Source: Pararhodobacter sp. SW119 (lineage in GTDB: Bacteria; Pseudomonadota; Alphaproteobacteria; Rhodobacterales; Rhodobacteraceae). From it: a stretch of DNA of 64,000 nucleotides. Each line of letters starts with the position of its first letter. Position 1 is the stretch's first letter. This document shows, one piece after another, positions 59,750 to 64,000 of the stretch. The translations under genes were made by a program, and so were the position numbers. A model generated the notes under the pieces. It worked only from the letters and a program-made list of their open reading frames with translations. It did no database searches and had not been told where the DNA came from. The DNA lies in contig NZ_JADDJF010000008.1 in NCBI RefSeq assembly GCF_017811755.1, forward strand, positions 81,088 to 145,087. The letters run 5' to 3'.

Positions 59750-60715
59750 ATGGCCGATTCGCCCGAATTCCACGACCGCCTGCTGTCGCTCGGCCTGGCC
59801 CGGGTGTCCGAGGCCGCTGCGCTTGCATCGGCCGATTTTGTCGGCCGCGGAGACGAGAAGGCGGCCGACCAGGCGGCCGTCAACGCCATGCGCAACCAGC
59901 TCAACATGCTGGACATCCAGGGCGTCGTGGTCATCGGCGAGGGAGAGCGCGACGAGGCCCCGATGCTGTTCATCGGCGAGGAGGTGGGATCGGGCGCCGG
60001 CCCGGCAGTCGACATCGCGCTCGATCCGCTGGAAGGCACGACGCTGACCGCCAAGGACATGCCGAACGCACTGACCGTGATCGCCATGGCGCCGCGCGGC
60101 ACGCTGCTTCACGCGCCCGACGTCTACATGGACAAGCTCGCCATCGGCCCGGGGTTCGCGCGCGACACTGTCACGCTGGACATGCCGCCCGCCGAGCGGG
60201 TGCACGCGCTGGCCCGTGCCAAGGGGTGCGACGTGGACGACATCACCGTCTGCATCCTGGAGCGCCCGCGCCACGAGGATCTGATCCGCGAGGTCCGCTC
60301 GACCGGGGCGGCGATCCGGCTGATCACCGATGGCGACGTGGCCGGCGTCATGCATGTGGCCGAGCCCGACCTGACCGGGATCGACATGTACATGGGTGCC
60401 GGCGGCGCGCCCGAGGGGGTGCTGGCGGCGGCGGCGTTGAAATGCATGGGCGGGCAGATCTATGGCCGCCTGCAGTTCCGCAACGACGATGAGCGCGCGC
60501 GCGCCGCCAAGGCCGGGATCACCGACCTGGACCGCATCTATACCCGCGACGAGATGGTGACCGCCGACGTGATCTTCTCGGCCACGGGCGTCACCGACGG
60601 CTCGATCCTGCCCGGCATGAAGCGAGAACCGGGCTGGCTGACGACGGAGACCCTGCTGATGCGGTCCAAGACCGGCTCGGTCCGACGGATGCGTTACCGC
60701 ACCCCGGCGAAATGA
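59750..60715 (+). CDS. glpX: Fructose-1,6-bisphosphatase class II
   Basis: A 321-residue metal-dependent phosphatase of gluconeogenesis. It has GDEKAADQAAVNAMRNQLNM near the start, IGEGERDEAPMLFIGEEVGS, and the metal/phosphate loop DPLEGTTLTAKDMPNALTVI; GAGGAPEGVLAAAALKCMGG completes the GlpX signature. ATG 59750 with GAGGA upstream. The stop overlaps recJ (ATGA). Confidence 0.95.
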   Translation: MADSPEFHDRLLSLGLARVSEAAALASADFVGRGDEKAADQAAVNAMRNQLNMLDIQGVVVIGEGERDEAPMLFIGEEVGSGAGPAVDIALDPLEGTTLTAKDMPNALTVIAMAPRGTLLHAPDVYMDKLAIGPGFARDTVTLDMPPAERVHALARAKGCDVDDITVCILERPRHEDLIREVRSTGAAIRLITDGDVAGVMHVAEPDLTGIDMYMGAGGAPEGVLAAAALKCMGGQIYGRLQFRNDDERARAAKAGITDLDRIYTRDEMVTADVIFSATGVTDGSILPGMKREPGWLTTETLLMRSKTGSVRRMRYRTPAK

Positions 60716-62466
60716 CGTCCCAGCCCGACGCCTACCTTGGGGTCGCGCAGTCTTTCACCGGAAGGCGCTGGGTGGGCCCCGACGCCGGCAATGAACGCCG
60801 GGCCGAGGCACTGGTGCAGGCGACCCGGCTGCCGCCGGCGCTGTGCTCGGTTCTGGCGCGCACCGGCATCGAGGCGGACGCTGTCGCGGATTATCTGGCG
60901 CCTTCGCTGCGCGCGCTGCTGCCCGATCCGATGCTGCTGCGCGACATGGAACCCGCCGCCGAGCGCCTGCTCCACGCGCTGGAGCGGCGCGAGCGGATCG
61001 CCGTCTTCGCCGACTACGATGTCGATGGCGGCGCGTCGGCGGCCCTCCTGCTGGTCTGGCTGCGCGCGATGGGGCACGATGCGACGCTCTACATCCCCGA
61101 CCGCATCGACGAGGGGTACGGGCCGAACGCCCCGGCGATGGCGACGCTGGCCGGGTCGCACGACCTGATCGTCTGCGTGGATTGCGGCACGCTCAGCCAC
61201 GAACCGATCGCCGCGGCACGGGGCGCCGATGTGGTGGTCATCGACCACCATCTGGGCACCGAGACGCTGCCGCCGGCGCTGGCGGTGGTCAACCCGAACC
61301 GGCAGGACGAATCGGGCGATCTGGGCCATCTCTGCGCCGCGGGCGTCGTCTTCCTGCTGCTGGTCGAGGCCAATCGCCGCCTGCGTGGCCGCGGCGTCAC
61401 CGGGCCGGACCTGATGGGGATGGTCGATCTCGTCGCGCTGGCCACGGTTGCCGATGTCGCGCCGTTGATCGGAGTCAACCGTGCCTTCGTGCGGCAGGGG
61501 CTGAAGGTGATGGCTGCGCGCGCCCGTCCCGGGCTGGTCGCGCTGTCCGACGTCGCCCGCATCGACAGCGCGCCGAACCCCTACCATCTGGGTTTCGTGC
61601 TGGGACCGCGGGTGAACGCCGGCGGGCGCATCGGTGCCGCCGATCTGGGCGCGCGGCTTCTGTCCACCGCCGACGCGGCCGAGGCGGCGCGCATCGCCTT
61701 GCAGCTTGATGGACTCAACGCCGAACGGCGCGCGATCGAAGGCGCCGTGCGCGAAGAGGCCCTCGCCCAGGCCGAGCGGCGCGGCGTGGCGGGTCCGCTG
61801 GTCTGGGCGGCGGGCGAAGGCTGGCATCCCGGCGTCATCGGCATTGTCGCCGCCCGCCTGAAGGAGGCCACGAACCGACCCGCGGTGGTCATCGCGCTGG
61901 ACGGTGACGAGGGCAAGGGCTCCGCCCGGTCGGTCGCCGGGGTCGATCTGGGCGCTGCGGTGCAACGGCTCACCGCCGAAGGCTTGCTCACGCGCGGCGG
62001 CGGACACCGCATGGCCGCCGGCCTGACCGTTGCCCGCGACCGGCTGGAGGCGGCGATGGACCGGTTGGGTGAACTTCTGGCGCGGCAGGGCGCGGGGCTG
62101 GGCGGCGCGGCCGACCTGCGTCTCGACGGCATCCTGATGCCCGGCGCGGTGACCCCCGAACTGGTCGAGGCACTGGAAACCGCAGGCCCCTTCGGCCAGG
62201 GCGCACCGGCGCCGCGCTTCGCCCTGCCATCGCTGCAGATCCGCGACGCCCGCCGCGTCGGAGAACGCCATCTGCGCCTGCGAATCGGGGACACGACCGG
62301 CCCGGCACTGGACGCCATCGCCTTCGGTGCCTTCGACACGCCACTCGGCTCTGCGATCGAACGCGCCGCCCCCGCCCGCATCCACCTTGCCGGCCGGATC
62401 GAGATCAACACCTGGGGCGGCGCGCGGCGTGTCCAGCTGCGCCTTGAAGACGCGGCGCCCGGGTGA
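60712..62466 (+). CDS. recJ: Single-stranded-DNA-specific 5'-3' exonuclease RecJ
   Basis: A 584-residue DHH-family nuclease for mismatch and recombinational repair. The first motif is VFADYDVDGGASAALLL (about residues 100-116), then VCVDCGTLSHEPI and VVVIDHHLGTETLP (DHH); the DHHA1 part has LTRGGGHRMAAGLTVAR and a C-terminal OB-like region. Coupled to glpX, an order common in Rhodobacterales. Confidence 0.95.
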   Translation: MTSQPDAYLGVAQSFTGRRWVGPDAGNERRAEALVQATRLPPALCSVLARTGIEADAVADYLAPSLRALLPDPMLLRDMEPAAERLLHALERRERIAVFADYDVDGGASAALLLVWLRAMGHDATLYIPDRIDEGYGPNAPAMATLAGSHDLIVCVDCGTLSHEPIAAARGADVVVIDHHLGTETLPPALAVVNPNRQDESGDLGHLCAAGVVFLLLVEANRRLRGRGVTGPDLMGMVDLVALATVADVAPLIGVNRAFVRQGLKVMAARARPGLVALSDVARIDSAPNPYHLGFVLGPRVNAGGRIGAADLGARLLSTADAAEAARIALQLDGLNAERRAIEGAVREEALAQAERRGVAGPLVWAAGEGWHPGVIGIVAARLKEATNRPAVVIALDGDEGKGSARSVAGVDLGAAVQRLTAEGLLTRGGGHRMAAGLTVARDRLEAAMDRLGELLARQGAGLGGAADLRLDGILMPGAVTPELVEALETAGPFGQGAPAPRFALPSLQIRDARRVGERHLRLRIGDTTGPALDAIAFGAFDTPLGSAIERAAPARIHLAGRIEINTWGGARRVQLRLEDAAPG

Positions 62467-62523
62467 TCCGCACCCCTCTTGCCCGGCCCCGCGAACGCAA
62501 CCCCGCTTCTCGAAAATTCCCCC

Positions 62524-62552
62524 TTGCACCCCCTGCCCGGCTGGCCTAAATA
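62524..62552 (+). promoter_or_regulatory. Promoter of the tRNA-Glu gene
   Basis: TTGCAC (62524-62529) and TAAATA (62547-62552), exactly 17 bp apart, 18 bp before the tRNA. Confidence 0.7.
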
Positions 62553-62570
62553 GCCGCGCACGCCCCAAGT

Positions 62571-62645
62571 GGCCCGTTCGTCTATCGGTTAGGACGCCAG
62601 GTTTTCAACCTGGAAAGAGGGGTTCGATTCCCCTACGGGCTGCCA
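62571..62645 (+). tRNA. tRNA-Glu (anticodon UUC)
   Basis: 75 nt including the encoded CCA. The acceptor stem GGCCCGT/ACGGGCT pairs over seven positions (the first is G-U). The anticodon loop TTTTCAA (62602-62608) gives anticodon TTC at 62604-62606, between CCAGG and CCTGG. The T loop is GGGGTTCGATTCCCC. Probable integration site of the element to its right. Confidence 0.97.
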
Positions 62646-62749
62646 TCTCGCTTTGCAGCAGGCCTGTAAAATAAGGCCATAGCACGGAGAGGCGCCGGAT
62701 TCCAGAGCGGTTCGCTACAGAATCCCCCCACCTTTTGCTACAAACGAAA

Positions 62750-62771
62750 AGGGCCTCCCGGAGGAGGCCCT
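62750..62771 (-). terminator. Intrinsic terminator downstream of the first island ORF
   Basis: On the minus strand AGGGCCTCC (62771-62763), loop TCCG, GGAGGCCCT (62758-62750), followed by TTTCGTTTG. It ends the leftward transcript just before the tRNA. The 62646-62749 stretch shows nothing else. Confidence 0.85.
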
Positions 62772-62773
62772 GG

Positions 62774-63121
62774 TCAGTCGATGAAGAATTGTCTGCCCTC
62801 CAGGTGAGCGACGAGCTCGACAACCTGGACCCGTCTCTCCAGGTCCATCGTGTTGAAGAACTCGAACCCCTGCCCCACCGATTGGGCGCCATGCCGCTCC
62901 AGGTGGTCCAGCAGGTTCGACACCTCAAGATAGACTGGATATCTCACGATCAGGTCGACGCGATCGAACCCATCGCTGAACTTGTGAAAGTCCTGGATCG
63001 CGGTGACGATTCTGAAAAGCCCCAAGATAGGTAGTCCCGTGTCGCCGTCCCGCCACCGCTCCCAGGTCTCCAGCCTGCCCATGATGCCCATCTCTTGAAA
63101 AACCTCTCGAATGCGACGCAT
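62774..63121 (-). CDS. Hypothetical protein of the putative island
   Basis: A 115-residue protein (or slightly shorter, from an internal ATG near 63088: MGIMGRLETWERWRDGDTGL). I do not recognise it. It is helix-rich with aromatic-rich stretches (QDFHKFSDGFDRVDLIVRYP) and no membrane segment. It is followed at once by an intrinsic terminator, which supports that it is real. Its first half overlaps the tail of the SSB-like gene by 172 bp in another frame. Confidence 0.6.
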   Translation of the reverse strand: MRRIREVFQEMGIMGRLETWERWRDGDTGLPILGLFRIVTAIQDFHKFSDGFDRVDLIVRYPVYLEVSNLLDHLERHGAQSVGQGFEFFNTMDLERRVQVVELVAHLEGRQFFID

Positions 63122-63474
63122 GCCGCCGACGCCTGAGCACCCTGGCGGGCGTTTTGAGGTGTGGCCCCGGCACCCGAGGCGCGGCGGTCATCAGACCCCG
63201 CCGTGGCGCGCGGGCCCAGGTCGATGGATGACACCCGCAACTCGAGCTTTGACTTGCCGTTGTATTCGGACTCCGAGAGCTCCCCGGCAACGGTCACGAA
63301 CTGGCCCTTGACCAGGGAAGCGGCAAGGGTGTTGGCGAGGTTGCCCCAGAGGGCGCAGTCGATCCAGAGGGTCGTCTGGCGTTGCCCGAAGCCCACGTTC
63401 GAGACGATGCGGAAGTTGACCACAGGCGTGCCGCTCACGGTATTGAGGCGCGCGTCTTTCAGTGTGCCGCGCAC
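62950..63474 (-). CDS. Single-stranded DNA-binding protein-like (OB fold), possibly frameshifted at the 3' end
   Basis: The N-terminal ~85 residues form an SSB-type OB fold (VVNFRIVSNVGFGQRQTTLW, IDCALWGNLANTLAASLVKG, QFVTVAGELSESEYNGKSKL). After about residue 110 the frame becomes low-complexity and runs antiphase to the downstream ORF, and it lacks the acidic DDDIPF-like tail of housekeeping SSB. The start is GTG at 63474 with no visible ribosome-binding site, 19 bp from the divergent H-NS-like gene. SSB genes of this short kind are common in conjugative and integrative elements. Confidence 0.7.
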   Translation of the reverse strand: MRGTLKDARLNTVSGTPVVNFRIVSNVGFGQRQTTLWIDCALWGNLANTLAASLVKGQFVTVAGELSESEYNGKSKLELRVSSIDLGPRATAGSDDRRASGAGATPQNARQGAQASAACVAFERFFKRWASWAGWRPGSGGGTATRDYLSWGFSESSPRSRTFTSSAMGSIAST

Positions 63475-63493
63475 TCAACAAACGGAGAATGAC

Positions 63494-63829
63494 GTGAAAG
63501 ACCTTGAGAAGATGTCTCCCAGGGAGCTCGAAGACCTCGCCCGCCAGGTGACCGCCATGGCCGAAAAAAAGAAAGATCAGTTCAAGAAAGACCTTCGGAA
63601 AGAGCTTGTCGATCGCATCCGCGCGGAAGGCTTCACCGTCGGCGACATCTTCCCCGAAGCCGGAACCGGCGCACGGGGCCGGAAAAAGTCTTCGTCGGCG
63701 TCAAACGCTGGCGTCAAGTTTCAAGACCCAAACAATCCCGAAAACACTTGGTCTGGCGCAGGGCGCCTACCCAACTGGTTGAAAGAAGCCGTCAAGCAAG
63801 GCCACGAAAAGGAGGAGTTCGCGGTCTGA
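63494..63829 (+). CDS. H-NS histone family DNA-binding protein
   Basis: A 111-residue nucleoid protein. The N-terminal half is a charged coiled-coil (KMSPRELEDLARQVTAMAEK, KKDQFKKDLRKELVDRIRAE). The C-terminal DNA-binding motif is KFQDPNNPENTWSGAGRLPN followed by WLKEAVKQG, the H-NS/HvrA form. GTG 63494 has GGAG at 63484-63487; the long upstream frame is antisense to the SSB gene. H-NS-like proteins on mobile elements often silence their own or host genes; HvrA of R. capsulatus is a chromosomal relative. Confidence 0.85.
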   Translation: MKDLEKMSPRELEDLARQVTAMAEKKKDQFKKDLRKELVDRIRAEGFTVGDIFPEAGTGARGRKKSSSASNAGVKFQDPNNPENTWSGAGRLPNWLKEAVKQGHEKEEFAV

Positions 63830-63911
63830 GGCTGGGCACAACGGCGGCCACCGGGCGCAACCCCACACCTGGGGCTGACCGAACCTTCCCCTGCGTCCCC
63901 ACAGCGGGCGC

Positions 63912-63930
63912 GCGGGGGCGAAGCCCCCGC
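63912..63930. terminator. Hairpin between convergent genes at the right edge
   Basis: GCGGGGGC (63912-63919) and GCCCCCGC (63923-63930) pair over a GAA loop, after the H-NS gene and right next to the end of the leftward partial gene. Possible two-way terminator. Confidence 0.55.
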
Positions 63931-63931
63931 A

Positions 63932-64000
63932 TCACTGAGCCGCGCGCCTCAGCGCATCGAGATTGAGCAACCTGATGTCTGGAAATTTTGCTGAGAGCGT
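63932..64000 (-). CDS. C-terminal end of an unidentified gene running in from the right
   Basis: One minus-strand frame is open from the window edge to a TGA at 63932-63934 and reads ...TLSAKFPDIRLLNLDALRR and AAQ. The composition is protein-like and a hairpin follows the stop, but 22 residues do not allow identification. Confidence 0.4.
   Translation of the reverse strand, partial: TLSAKFPDIRLLNLDALRRAAQ

Noticed and set aside
62646..64000. A second attachment site (repeat of the tRNA-Glu 3' end) inside the window
   Set aside because: No copy of CCCCTACGGGCTGCCA was found between 62646 and the right edge.
1..64000. CRISPR array, rRNA operon or insertion sequence
   Set aside because: No regularly spaced direct repeats with spacers, no rRNA signature stretches and no transposase-like protein were seen on either strand.

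Overview
The window is about 64 kb of dense, high-GC bacterial chromosome that reads as an alphaproteobacterium of the order Rhodobacterales (family Rhodobacteraceae or close). The evidence is a complete gene transfer agent (GTA) cluster of the Rhodobacter capsulatus type, a circularly permuted two-piece tmRNA gene, a trgAB pair (the tellurite-resistance genes of Rhodobacter sphaeroides), a ccmABCD-ccmG cluster behind yajC-secDF, and the GC-rich codon use throughout. There is no rRNA and no CRISPR array. I saw no intact transposase or integrase.

Layout. 1-2382 (+): the 3' end of an acyl-CoA ligase gene, a FrnE/DsbA-like oxidoreductase and an MFS exporter, translationally coupled. 2387-8004 (-): a class V aminotransferase-like protein, DNA photolyase, cyclopropane fatty acid synthase, TrgA and TrgB, which looks like a membrane and DNA stress-defence block. 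8074-8425 (+): promoter and permuted ssrA encoding the tag ANDNRAPVAVAA. 8517-12530 (+): methyltransferase, pseudouridine kinase, pseudouridine-5'-phosphate glycosidase and purB, with a cluster of an 18-bp palindrome (ATTTCCCCGCGGGGAAAT) both between and inside the last two genes.

12534-28279 (-): cysE and then the whole GTA structural cluster, read from right to left: small and large terminase, portal, a head protein, prohead protease, major capsid, three connector/closure genes, tail tube, two chaperones, a very short tape measure, distal tail, hub, cell-wall peptidase and the 1296-residue baseplate protein. One GNAT acetyltransferase gene sits on the opposite strand between the large terminase and the portal. 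A terminator and a palindromic promoter lie in front of the first gene.

28480-34571: lipid and envelope genes. mltG, fabF and a glycerate kinase are on the minus strand; fabG, acpP and a lipid A acyltransferase are on the plus strand, so the usual fabG-acpP-fabF-mltG order is split. 34590-40203: a DUF1223 protein, aconitase, a NYN/LOTUS putative RNase and a MipA-type outer-membrane protein. 40826-49248 (+): yajC-secD-secF, a Mth938-like protein, ccmABCD-ccmG (haem export and cytochrome c maturation), a DUF1638 protein and an AI-2E/PerM-type transporter. 49284-54019 (-): AlaX, a large MscS channel, cysteine synthase and a small membrane protein. 54287-59519 (-): a peptide/nickel-type ABC importer. 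59750-62466 (+): glpX and recJ.

A tRNA-Glu(UUC) gene at 62571-62645 marks a change of character. Beyond it lie an unknown ORF, an SSB-like protein, an H-NS-family protein and the end of a further gene, which looks like the start of an integrated element running past the right edge.
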